Source: Phlyctochytrium arcticum (lineage: Eukaryota; Chytridiomycota; Chytridiomycetes; Chytridiales; Chytridiaceae). From it: a stretch of DNA of 64,000 nucleotides. Position 1 is the stretch's first letter. Each line of letters begins with the position of its first letter. The notes beneath the pieces are model-generated. The model did not search any database and was not told the origin of the DNA. It was given only the letters and a program-made list of their open reading frames with translations. Location: assembly GCA_025602905.1 (NCBI GenBank), contig JAHLKI010000001.1, positions 2,356,001 to 2,420,000 on the forward strand, read 5' to 3'. This document shows positions 1-11,023 of this stretch, piece after piece. A program made the position numbers and the translations under genes.

Positions 1-894
1 TCACCACCTATTTTGCCCTGAACGTTAAACATGGATTCTCCATGGCGGGTAAAGTAGAAGGTCTTTGGTGTGATGTTGAGATTCATCAAGAAGTAAACAA
101 TCCGAGACTGAAGGTATCCCTTTACTTTGTTGACCAAAACTTGGTCACCCACATTGATGACTTTGACAAATGGGATTTCGCCATTGCATTCCGTCGGCGA
201 CAAGGTCTCGTACGACTCTGTATAGTGCTCAATCCGCCGCACGAAATCCTCTACAGCTTGGTTGGGATCCATTCCTACATAGTCTGGAGAGGATAGTTTG
301 ACCTACAAAAGCGTCCGTTAGTTTGGCAACATCTACTATATATGCAAAAGATCTTACCTCTTTGATGTTGGCGAGGATAATGTCATTGTTGTCACAAACG
401 CTTTCGATGAACATAACTTGCACTCCACTCTCCATACATCTATCGTAGATGTGCCGCCTTCTTTCCTCAGTCGAGTTAGTTGCGTCGTACACGGCAACTA
501 GCCCGGGTCCTCCTTTGCCTGCTCCAATGACAGAGTTTTGTCGCGACCTTCGTCCAGGCGGCGGCGTGGGAGGATGGCTGGTAGCGACAGCTCCATTGGG
601 GGGAACATCCCCGACCTTGTCGAGCCACTGGAGCATGTCTTCCAGAGCCCGCTCGGCGACTTCCTTGCGTGTTGCAACGTTTTCTGGATTTGAAGGACTA
701 AAAAAGTCATGTTTCTGGTTGGCTCCTACAGCGTTTCGCCTATAGTTGCCGACATTGAATATGCGAGAGTGATGCCCGAGCCAGGCCAAGTACCGAGCGA
801 CCTTCCTTGCGACATAGGTCTTGCCCCGCGCTGGCAAACCCACCATAATGCAGGCAAGACGCACTTGCGACGGAAGTTGTTCATGCGGCGTCAT
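1..894 (-). CDS. 6-phosphofructo-2-kinase/fructose-2,6-bisphosphatase, 5' part (runs off the left edge)
   Basis: Bifunctional cytosolic enzyme that makes and degrades fructose-2,6-bisphosphate, the allosteric switch of glycolysis and gluconeogenesis. Exon 1 (894-358) starts at an ATG. It has the kinase P-loop GLPARGKTYVARK near residue 18, followed by the conserved FNVGNYRR segment. A 55 bp intron (303-357, GTAAGA...TAG) joins it to exon 2, which reads into the phosphatase domain. The phosphohistidine motif TRHGES lies within about 50 bases of the edge, so only the first half of the phosphatase is missing here. Between the P-loop region and the Y-D-A-T-N-S strand there is a Pro/Arg/Ser-rich stretch containing RRSRQNSV. 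This is longer than I expect for the family and could be a basophilic-kinase site (inference). The enzyme is split at the window edge, not truncated. Confidence 0.95.
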
Positions 895-1215
895 GGCTGC
901 AAATGGGTTCTCTTTCGAATGTGCCTACTCCTCTTGGCCAAAAACCAAATAAACTTGCTGATGCCTTGTACTATGGCCACTCGAAGGTTGTCAGATCTCT
1001 TTATCGCCCGTTCGTTCTGTCAACAGTCAATAGGCAGGTCAAGAGCGGCGCGAGGCGAATTTCCGTGCCGACATCTGTGTCATGTGACTGTCATTTTGTC
1101 ACGGCTTGTCACGGTTGACACTCCACTTTCGAGAGTTGTTAAAATCGGGCCCACTCTGCAGTTCTCATCAAAAAAAATGTCAGGGCTGGGTATTATAGAC
1201 TTGGATAAATAGCAT
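895..1215. other. Intergenic, PFKFB promoter side and 3' flank of the KICS2-like gene
   Basis: No supported gene. This 321 bp stretch carries the upstream region of the fructose-2,6-bisphosphate enzyme and the 3' flank of the next minus-strand gene. A short repeated TGTCACGGCTTGTCACGG motif lies near 1096-1116; its role is unknown. Confidence 0.5.
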
Positions 1216-2860
1216 TTAGCTACGTAGTGTATCAAGAATATCTGCATGTCCGAGTTGACGCGTTAGTTTAGCGACAAAAGAGTGGGTCAGATTATAATTT
1301 TTGCGCTCCTCAAAATTGCCAGCGTGGATAACTGCAAGCGCCAGGTGTGGGACCAGCCCAGCGATAATGTATGTAGCATTCACCTTGGGGTCAAAGAAGG
1401 TGAATGGCTGATGATTCGCTGCCGAGGCATGGGATGGTCTCCGGAAATACTGAGTAAGAAGCCCGGTGTAGTAAGCCCCGTTGGAACCTCCCCGCTTTCG
1501 CAAGAGCGTCCCGTCCGCCTCCGTTGCAAACTCTTGCTGCAGAATTGAAATGATATTGGGCCAATGGTCAAGAGGCGCCTCCGTCTGATAAAGAAAGTCA
1601 ATTTCGAGTTAATGGAAGGCCGTGGTCGACTACATACTCCAGGATAGTTGCAGATTGCGGGATATGATTGCATGCCCGAAACTTGCTCGGTATTGACACT
1701 CTTGGAGCACGCATATCCGTCCAAAGAAAAAGGAACACTTGGGTTAACCAGGTAGATCAGAGATATGCTCGACACTCCTGTATGTCGATGATAGCTTGCA
1801 AATCTGCCGGTGTAATTATAAGCATGTGGGAATGTGTGCAAAGCATCTCCTCTGATAAAGCGTACAATTTGAAAGCAGTTTGACCAAGTTCATTTTCGAC
1901 AACTTGTCGGTTCAATTGACTTGTCGATTGTAAATTTCTTTCGTGAATTACTCCTTGGAAAATGACCGCCAGCTTCCGCGTCAACGAAAGTATCAACGAC
2001 TTGGCAAAATCAAAAGTCTCGCAAGAACGCCGTTCCTTTCCACTTCCCCGGTCCGTCTAAGCATATGGTGCAGGTAAGTGCTACGGTCCGGAACCACGTT
2101 CTTCCATTATCACTTACCATTAGTCCCTGCCATCGACTCAGATGCTCATCTGCCAAAAACAAATTCAGACTGGCGTCCTTGAAATTATACGCATCTGCGC
2201 CCAATTCAGCCTTCAGAATATGTTGAATGCATCGAACCTCGTGCCTAGGGCAGATATTCAATTTCGGTGTCATTCGCTACCCCCATATCATCTCCCACCG
2301 CAGAAGATGGGAAGCGGATCCGAGGACGTGCAGAGCGTCGTCATATTGTAGGCTTTCAACTTGCTCGACCATCGCCAAACAAGTAGATTGAGACAACAAG
2401 GTAGCGCTTTGTAGCTGCAAATATCTAGCCGTATATCAGTGTTCCTGCTTGCCCAAAACATGACCATCTTGACTCACAGCTTCACCAACGCCTGACGAAC
2501 GTCACTCCAAACGCGAACGGCCCGAAAAAAATCATACTCTTCCTCGTCATCGAGCACCGATTGCAAATTCTGAATCTTCTTTTCCAGGGCCTCGTACTTG
2601 ACCTGCAGATTCTTGACTTGAATGATCAGAGACGGTAATGTGCCACTTCATAACCCATCTGGCAGTCCTACCTCACGCCGGAAAATCCGGTGGCGGAGGA
2701 AACTCAGTGAAACGTATGCCTCTTCGCATACTAGTAATTCTTCGAAGATTCTATGGATAGACTGCTTTTCCGTACTTCCAGTACTGGTTGCCCTGTTTGG
2801 TCGGTCTTCGTCTACTGACACTGCTGCTTCGTACCCAGATCTTAGAGTTTGCAAATCCAT
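1216..2860 (-). CDS. KICS2 (C12orf66) homologue, KICSTOR subunit family
   Basis: KICSTOR in animals tethers GATOR1 to lysosomes and is needed for amino-acid and glucose control of TORC1. KICS2 is one of its subunits. Starts at ATG 2860 (an in-frame stop lies just upstream) and ends at 1216, with about six exons. Spliced by eye, the order of blocks follows the animal protein from end to end. An N-terminal helix holds CEEAYVSLSFLRHRI. The middle has LKAELGADAYNFKDASLNLF and FDFAKSLILSLTRKLAVIF. The most diagnostic block is QSYPAICNYPG followed by APLDHWPNIISILQ. The C-terminus reads FFDPKVNATYIIAG and ends in ERKNYNLTHSFVAKL...ADILDTLRS. The match was made from memory of the human protein, not by a search. 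Two internal splice junctions are uncertain. Divergent from the carrier gene at 3165. Confidence 0.8.
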
Positions 2861-3164
2861 CCTGTATGGGCGACCAGATCACAGACGGGCTCTGCCTTTG
2901 CCTCGCAAGCCTTCCACTAATTTTGTCGCATTATGCTAAAGATCTTTACTATCTGGATTGTTAATACCCTTTCTCAGTATCCAAAGTTTCCAAACTTCCA
3001 AACGGAATCTGGATTGTCATCCTTGCACAACTGTGCCGCCCTGAACGTCATCACTGTCAGACGAAATCTCTTCTTTCCTTTTCAACATTTTCAACACTCA
3101 AAAATTCCATTGGTTGTCAACTAAATTCGAGCGAAGGGAATAAGAGCACGAGATTCGGCTGAAC
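2861..3164. promoter_or_regulatory. Shared divergent promoter region (KICS2-like / mitochondrial carrier)
   Basis: 304 bp between two divergent start codons, so it must hold both promoters. It has T/C-rich stretches (for example around 3068-3090) but no motif I can name. Confidence 0.4.
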
Positions 3165-4598
3165 ATGCCGGCAGTATCTCTTGCTGTGAAAGAACCAAAG
3201 ATTCAAGATGCAATCAAGAGCCAGAAACAAGCACTTCCGCAAGTGTTTACAATGTGCGGCTGCTCAGTGCCCTGGTCGTCGACGAAAACTAACTTGCTGC
3301 TTCCGCCAGACAAGATGAAAACTTGCGACGTTCCCTAGCTGGGGCAGTGGCGGGACTAGTAGCTTCTGTGCTAGTTTGTAGGTGCCTCTTGGGTCTGCAC
3401 AGTACTACTCCGAGCCTAATCGATAAACAACAGGTCCTTTAGATGTAGTCAAAATTAGAATACAGAATGAGATCCTCCAGCCTGGTCAGAAAGGGGAATA
3501 CGGAGGTCCTTTTTTGGGATTGTCGAAAATTCGACGGGAGGAGGGAACACGGGGCCTATTTCGTGGTCTCGGCACCACAACGATTGCATATATTGCCGAT
3601 CGAGCGCTATGGTTCACCTCCTATAACCGGATCAAAGAGCATCTGGCGATATCGGCTGGTCCGTGGCACAGATACAATCTCTTTTCGCCTTTCTGACATG
3701 CTCTTAGGCCGATCTCCCGATGATGCGGGTTCATGGATTCATTTGAATGCATCTGTTGCAGCATCATTGCTTACGATGGCACTGGTTAACCCATTGTGGG
3801 TGGTACGAACACGCACAATGGTAGTGTTATTCGATATGTTTCTCAATCACATTCTGATTGTTAACAAACTGGCCAAATAGATGCAAACCGGGAAACCTAA
3901 ACCCGGCACGCATCACTACAGTTCGACGCTGGATGCCTTACAAAAGATTGTCAAAAACGAAGGGTTCCGCGCACTATACAAGGGTTTCACGCCCTCACTT
4001 TTGGGCATTTCCCATGTAGCCGTTCAGTTTCCCTTGTATGAGCAGCTTAAACGCATGATGCATCGTAAGGACATGATAACCAACGTGGCCAGACTTTTTC
4101 TATCAATTATGACTGACTTCTTCTTATCCGTCGCGACTAGAATACGAACTGAAGGCGGGTCGATCAGAAGCAGACTTGACTGCCACCAGTATTCTCCTTG
4201 CGAGTGCGGGATCTAAAATGATTGCCAGTGTCATTACCTACCCACACGAAGTCAGTTAATTTCGTTGCAATTTAAAAGGTATTAAAGCCCTTACCATCCC
4301 TCCCCTGCAGGTTTTACGTACACGACTACAAACACAGTCAACACAACGTCACATCACCCATATACCCGACAAAATTTGCGTAGGCCCGAACTGCCCACCA
4401 GACACCCAACCACCACCCAAACAACCCAAATATAGCGGACTAGTCCAAGCGACTCAAGTTATAATGAAAGAAGAAGGCTGGCGGGCGCTATACCGCGGCT
4501 TGGGGACTAATCTCATACGAACTGTACCAGCCTCCGCGCTGTCATTGTGGGCATACGAAGTGCTCGTCCAGAAGCTAGATCCCCATGACTGTGCGTGA
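3165..4598 (+). CDS. Mitochondrial carrier, NAD+/pyrimidine-nucleotide (Ndt1/Rim2, SLC25A33/36) type
   Basis: Inner-membrane solute carrier with three repeats, interrupted by about five to six introns. Start ATG 3165. Exon 1 splices with phase 2 into the first helix (...LRRSLAGAVAGLVASVLVC). The three signature motifs are GPLDVVKIRIQ, NPLWVVRTRT and YPHEVLRTRLQ. Trp in the second signature (P-L-W) marks the nucleotide/NAD/FAD/folate branch of the family, and YPHEVLRTRLQ is typical of the NAD and pyrimidine-nucleotide carriers. Each repeat also has its EG...LYRG/LFRGL matrix helix. The C-terminus is LIRTVPASALSLWAYEVLVQKL, ending at TGA 4596-4598. A loop rich in Pro with two Cys (GPNCPPDTQPPPK) precedes the last matrix helix. 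Substrate is inferred from signature type only. Convergent with the cyclin gene, 143 bp apart. Confidence 0.9.
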
Positions 4599-4741
4599 AT
4601 TATTTCGAAACCTGATGCCTGCAGCGGAGACACGTGATGTATTTATTCGGATGATTCTTTCTTTCAATTATAGTTATGCAGCGATACAGGGTACATTGGT
4701 GGGCAGTGCTTATAAGCACCAGTTCTTTTTTAAACAACTCA

Positions 4742-7103
4742 TTAGATGCTTTCAATGTCGAAAAATTGCAAATGAGACGCAAAGACAGGCGCGGCGTAAC
4801 CGTATTCGTCAGCGGCGTACTTGCGAAAGATCGTAGGTCGGTACCCTTCTTGTTTGCCCATACGTTCTTGGTCATGTACTGCGACGATTAACGCGCGAGC
4901 AATGCTAAGCATTTTCTCACTCTCTCGGACTCCAGAAACATCATCAAGATGTTTATTCTGAAAAAGGGGTTAGCTCAATGGTCCTTCATGCAAACCAATG
5001 TTTTAGTACATACCCATTTCTCTCCATTCAAAACTCTGCGCGCGAGATAATTGGCAGAAGCTGCTAGCATGGAAGGGGGGACGCAGTTGAATTTCATATC
5101 GTAGAGGGACACTTCACAAAGATATTTTGCGATTTCATGATACCGCTTCTCGAATCGTGTTTTGCCATCCAATTTGCGCAAGAAGCTCAAGGGTGTTGGG
5201 AAAATACATTCGCCGACAAGTTGAAGAATCGTCGTTTCGAGGGATACCATTTCTGTTGGTGTTGCGTCGGGGATAATTTGATGTACAATCTTATGAAATG
5301 CGCATGGATGTCTTTGAGAATCTGCCTTGACCGCCAAACTCAATGATGCGAATGCGGAAAGCTTCAAAAGCCGGTCATTCCAAATCGCTTTGAACTGGCC
5401 ATAGTACTTGACAAGATTCCATCGCGAAAGAAATATGTCCAAGATGCGAATTCCGGAAAAGAGCACCTCTGGGTTGCATTTGAGTTTGGAATGAATACGC
5501 GCAAATTCGTCCACCGTGAAAAACCGCTGATCTTTGGTGAAAGGGCGTGGTGAACGCAAGTCGATCGAGCACATTCGTTGCTATTCGTACAAAATTAGTT
5601 GCAGCTTAAAATGATCAAAGTGCTGCATCCTCTTACCATAGCGGCACGGTCAGCCGCTGCATGTTCTTCGGCATATTCATCATCTGGGTGAGGAACTGGA
5701 ACCTTTACTGGGGGCTTGAGTTTTTGTTGTTGCGACAGCTCGGCGGAAGAACCTTTAAAGAAGGAGCGTGGGTTGTATTTCGAAGTCTGCGCAGGCAAAA
5801 CTTCGCGAAGTGGTAGGCGTGAGGGTGTTGGTGATGTGTCATTACAGGTTTCCGGAATGGAGGCAAAAGAAGCGTCGTGCATCTCAAAACTGGACTCGAC
5901 TTCAACTTTATAGCCTGGGTTCTGGGGTGGGAACGCGGGGGCCACGTGTTTTTCGCGAGTAGCCAACATTTCGGACGGAAAGTTGTTCGTACCATTACTG
6001 TATTCTGAGGTTTCTGAGTTCTCTGAAGGGTTGGGCGACTCGACTTCGGGAAGCTCATTTTCTTTGCAGGTAGCTGGAGAGCTGAGAGTCATTCGCTCCA
6101 TGCGTTGCGACGGCGATGACAATACCATTCCATCTGTGCTACTAGCGAATGAGCTGGCACGCTCCTCCTGTTGACGTGCAACCTTCGCAGCAGATCTAGT
6201 CATACGGCGGTCTGAATTCTGAGGAGAGATGACCATTGTGTCCGCCGATGAGGTTCGATTCATTACTAGACTATTGGCTTCGCTGACACGGGATCTTTGT
6301 CTTTTCAACAAATTAGCAGTGTTGAGATCGCTGGCAGGTTTCCGCGTGGAAGCCGGTTTTGGGTGCTCCCCAAACGGATTGAATGTAGAGTTGTGAGTAG
6401 GGGCGGGGAGATGTGAGGTGGATCCATTACGTTGAAGAAGTGGTTGGCGTGCTGGCTGTATGGCACTCGTCCGTCCTCCAAGGGATAGTCTTCCAGTAGG
6501 AAGAGATGACTGACGCCTTTCCGGTACGGGAGGAACGAAAGTCATTGGGACAGCAGCCTTAATTTGTCTTACTCCACCGGAGGCCGTGATATTTTCTTTA
6601 GCAATGGGTGCACGAGTTGTATTGCGGGGAGCAATATTCCGTCGTTCTTGGGCTGTGCGTTCACGTCCTTTCTCTTTAGCAGCTTTGAAGGCGCTGGTAA
6701 GGTTGGGAATTCGAGCCGTAGGACGTACTACAACTGAAGGTTCACATCGAATCCGTTTGGAGTCTTGACGCATGTCTTGCTGAGAAGGGGGCTGGCATGT
6801 CGCTCACATCAGCTTAAAGTTTTTGGGGCATCTGTGATGAATACTCACGCGGTCTGCAACACGTTTTAAAGGTCGTGCCGGGGCGAGTTCGTCCTCACCC
6901 CCGAAAGAGCGACGTTGCCATATCTTCTTTGTTGCCGCAGAGACCATGCCTGTCGCTTCTTGACCGGTTTGCGGATTCACCAAGCTCTGGCGAATTACCT
7001 GTAGCCACAACAGCCCAATAAGTATGCAGCATTTGCAAGTGGCAAATTTCGGACACACACTTACCCGCGTCGACGACTGGGAATAAGACTGGGAAAACGA
7101 CAT
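4742..7103 (-). CDS. B-type-like mitotic cyclin with long regulated N-terminus
   Basis: Regulatory subunit of a cyclin-dependent kinase. Five exons: a short start exon (MSFSQSYSQSSTR, ATG 7103), a second basic exon, a ~380-residue disordered exon, the cyclin-box exon (about 5574-5025) and a last exon ending at TAA 4742-4744. The N-terminus contains two KEN boxes (AKENITASG and CKENELPEV) and several RxxL candidates (for example RLSLGGRTS), as expected for APC/C destruction. The cyclin folds include VLFSGIRILDIFLSR, LLKLSAFASLSLAVKAD, METTILQLVGE-type helices (here VSLETTILQLVGECIFPTP) and YLCEVSLYDMKF. The usual MRxILxDW start of the cyclin box is replaced by FFTVDEFARIHSKL, so kinase binding may differ. 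At roughly 700 residues it is longer than typical B cyclins. Convergent with the carrier gene and divergent from cullin-3. Confidence 0.85.
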
Positions 7104-7465
7104 TGTTTCTCAGTAGCTTTGGACACAGGGTTTACAGTCCATGCGAATAGTTTCAAGTATGGTCCGGCCGCGGTGCGAAATGTGTCTCTACTATTCCAAT
7201 TTACGCTTGTTGACCAAGAGAATTGCCTCGCATCTCGTCCGAAAACCAAGAAACGCGACGGCCCATCTTTTCCCAGCAAGCTTACATACGTCGGTCGTGA
7301 TACGTGACTGTGCGCACGGCCACGGTCTTTGAATGTTGGTCACCAAATTCCCAACTTTTGCCCCCAAGCACAGCTGGAAATTCGGTGTCAAATTTGATAC
7401 TAAACGTCGTTTGTACATAGCTACATAATCGTATATTGGTTGGTGTTCTGTGGATAAGTCAAGAC
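7104..7465. promoter_or_regulatory. Shared divergent promoter region (cyclin / cullin-3)
   Basis: 362 bp between the cyclin start codon (minus) and the cullin start codon (plus). Both promoters must lie here. No specific transcription-factor motif could be assigned with confidence. Confidence 0.4.
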
Positions 7466-10452
7466 ATGTCAGCAAGAAGGCCCGTGAAGGGCACGAAAAT
7501 AAGACCCCCCACTCGACGACCGGTATGTGGACCACCTAACAACTTTGCACTTGCAACGACGTTGACACTTCTTTACGTTCACAGCCAAGTGAGACCCAAT
7601 GGGAGGATGTCTGCGAGCGGCTATCCAGTGCTATCAAGGAAATATACAAGCGTAACGCTGGCGTTCTCAGCTTTGAAGAGTTATACCGGTGAATACAGCA
7701 AGACCAGGGATTTGCCCATGTTTTGGAACTGACTTGAGTTTTTGCACCCTCAAGATATGCATACAATATGGTTCTCTATAAGCAAGGCGACAAGTTGTAC
7801 GATGGGGTCAAGGGAGTCGTCACCGAACACCTGCAGAATGTCACAAACACCAAAATCGTCCCACGTTTTCCGCGATTAGCCCCTGGAGGTGGCATGATTG
7901 GCGAAGGGGAGTTCTTGAAGGAACTGCGTGATGTTTGGCAGGACCACACCACTTGCATGCTTATGATCCGGGACATCCTTATGTACATGGTATGTTTAGT
8001 TTTGTCCTGGAGTGGGAGTGTCTGCCTTAACGATTGATTAATCTACTCTTAGGACCGAGTTTACGTCAAAGCAGCTGATGTTGCTCCTGTTTATGACATG
8101 GGCCTCATGCTGTTTCGTGATGAGATCATACGCACCAAAAGCCACCCCATACATCAAAATCTAATGGATACCATTCTCTATCGAATACGGCTTGAAAGAG
8201 ACGGCGAAGTAATAGATCGGTCGTCGCTGAAGAGTGTGATTGACATGCTAGGAGGCTTGAATGACTCAATAGGTAAGTTTCTGGCGATACGTGTCAATGT
8301 ATATGAAGGCTGAATAAATCGGTGATATAGGCAATGCCCGTTCAGGAACCGAAAAGACGGTATACGAAATTGATTTTGAGACTCGCTTCCTTGAAACGAC
8401 GAGGGAATTTTACAAATTGGAAGTTCAAAACAACTTGCGAACCTGTGATGCTTCAGAGTACTTACGCAAGGTCCGGTTTGGCTACGACATGATATTGATT
8501 TGACCTGGCACTCATTGTAAGTCCCCTACTAGGCCGAGCGACGACTACAAGAAGAGGAACAGCGGGTAGCAAACTATCTGTTGCCTGCAACTGAACCAAA
8601 ATTGCGGTTGGTCTTGGAAGAAGAGCTACTTGCCAGCAGTCTCAAGGCAGTCATTGAGGTGCGTGTGCACCTCCAGACGGCAGTTTTGTGCCCTCACTAA
8701 AGTTATTTATTTAACTAGATGGAAAATTCTGGACTTCTCTCGATGCTCGCCCACAACAAGTTATCCGATCTAAGCCGAATGTACAGTCTTTTCGGGAGAG
8801 TTGCTCAAGGGCATGACGACATGTGTACCACTATTGCTGGATTCATCAAATCTCAAATTGATGGTGTTAACGAGGAGTTTGGTGGTATGAATCGGTCCGC
8901 TGAGTCTACGGTTGACTTGAAACGATCTGCAAGCGAAGCAAGCTTGCCAGGAGAAGACAGTGAGCAAAGCTCGTTAGTTGGTGTACAAGTGCAGCCAATC
9001 CAGTGGGTCGAGAAAATTCTGGAGTTACAGGACAACTATAACCTGATCTTGAAGACCGCCTTCAACACCGAACGGCAGTTTGAAACTGCGATGAACTCTG
9101 CAATAGAGCGATCCATTAACCGGAATCGCAAAGCACCTGAATTTGTCAGCTTGTTCATTGATGGCAACCTGCGCAAAGGACTTAAAGGGGTAGGCACTGT
9201 GGCACGCAAACAGCCTTTCGACCAATCTCAAGCTAAATATTATATTTGCAGAAATCTGAAGAGGAAGTCGATCAGATATTGGACAAGACCGTTACCCTTT
9301 TCCGCTTTGTGGAGGAGAAAGACATTTTTGAACGATACTACAAGCAGCATCTTGCCAAGCGGCTTTTGCTCGGACGGAGCGTTAGCGAAGACGCTGAAAA
9401 ATCTATGGTCAGCAAGCTTAAGGTGAGACTTTTTATCCCCGGCATAGTGTATAGTTCCTCAATTATATTTCACGGGATAGATCGAATGTGGTTGTCAGTT
9501 CACAAGTAAACTTGAGGGCATGTTCCAAGATGTACACTTGGCCACCGAGTTGATGAGTGATTACCGCTCAAGCCTTTCGACGTCAGTTACGGCACCAAAA
9601 GAAATGATAGACTTGCAAGTGAAGGTCTTGACCTCGACATTCTGGCCAATTGTCCCCGGTGGAAACGAAACTTGCAATTTCCCGTCAGAAGCTACGGAAG
9701 CCATGGTCCACTTCCAAAAGTTCTACCACGGTCGACATTCGGGTCGACGGCTTACTTGGTTGGCCCATCTCGGTACCGCGGATCTGAAGGCAAATTTCGA
9801 AAAGGGTCGAAAGGAGTTGAATGTTTCGACCTATGGCATGGTGGTGCTGATGGGCGTCTTTAACAAGCTAGCAGACGGCCAGTCCATCTCATACGAACAA
9901 ATCCGAGACGATACCGGCATTACGGATGCTGACTTGAAACGAACGCTTCAGAGTTTGTCCGTCGCAAAATATAAGATCTTGATCAAGAGTTCCAAGGGGA
10001 AGGATATTTTATCGACGGACTCTTTCAAGGTCAACACATCCTTCTCTGCAAATCTACACAAGATCAAAATACAGCAGATCTCCGCCGCTACCGGTCAGAC
10101 AAGCTCAACGGGCAACTCCCTCGAGACGGAAGCCGAGCGAGCTGAGACTATGGACAAAATTGATGAAGCGCGTCGGCTGCAGGTCGAAGCATGTATAGTC
10201 CGCATCATGAAGGCCAGGAAATCTCTTGATCACAACAACCTCGTGGCAGAAGTAGTAAAGCAACTAGGAGCTCGCTTCACACCAAATCCATCACTAGTCA
10301 AGCGGCGCATCGAAGGGCTAATCGAACGTGACTATTTGGAACGCGATAAGCGCGATCGGTACGTCTGAGAATATTCCTCTTGTTAGCAAACCCTTTCTTA
10401 CCGTTTTTCTTTTCTCCCCACCCACAGCAAAATCTACAATTACCTGGCGTAG
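7466..10452 (+). CDS. CUL3: Cullin-3, scaffold of BTB-type ubiquitin ligases
   Basis: Scaffold that joins BTB substrate receptors to an Rbx1 RING/E2 module. ATG 7466 opens a basic tail ([18 protein letters not shown]), then after a short intron come [19 protein letters not shown] and [19 protein letters not shown], the N-terminal signature that distinguishes Cul3 from other cullins. Later exons carry the cullin repeats and the homology domain ([24 protein letters not shown], then [21 protein letters not shown]). The C-terminal winged helix has the neddylation region [17 protein letters not shown], whose IVRIMK lysine is the expected acceptor. A last tiny exon after the intron at 10359-10428 restores the classical ending DRKIYNYLA (stop 10450-10452). 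About eight introns. Complete, of normal length, with no key residue missing. Confidence 0.95.
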
Positions 10453-11023
10453 CGATATATCTATTAGCGCGTAATGTTTATGTATATAGTACAATTACTG
10501 CATCTAGTTTGCTTTTGATCTTATTTTTATATTTTTTATTGAGTGCCTGTCAGTAATAGCCCGTGGATGAATGTCCTAACCAGTTGTACAATTGCTAGTG
10601 ATGCCATTGCGCCCTGCGCGCGGACCTCATTTCAAACAATCGGATGCCAGCACCGTGGGAAAAAATTGTGTACCATTTCACATTTACCTCCGGGAGCTGT
10701 GAAATAGTCCACACATTGGGACAACAAACAGGAATATTGGGCATGCTATGTATTTGGGATTGGATTCGAGTTTCAGGTCGATACAATGCACAGATAATTA
10801 AGAATTGCAACATTCTGGTGCATGGTATATGGTGAAGGTTGACCAATCTGAATAAAAAAAATTACTTTACAGGCACGAGACTACGAGTGGCGATTGTATT
10901 ACTGCTGAATCCGGAAGACCAAGTGGGCCAAATAGCGTATATACAAATGCGAGAGAATAGACACAGACTTCCAGCATCTTCTAATGCATTTCAGGGGCAC
11001 GAGGTAGTTGCGGACCAGGAAAC
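10453..11023. other. Intergenic, convergent 3' flanks
   Basis: 571 bp between the stop of cullin-3 and the stop of the minus-strand membrane protein. AT-rich, with a T-rich run near 10515-10540. No coding or RNA gene seen. Confidence 0.5.
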
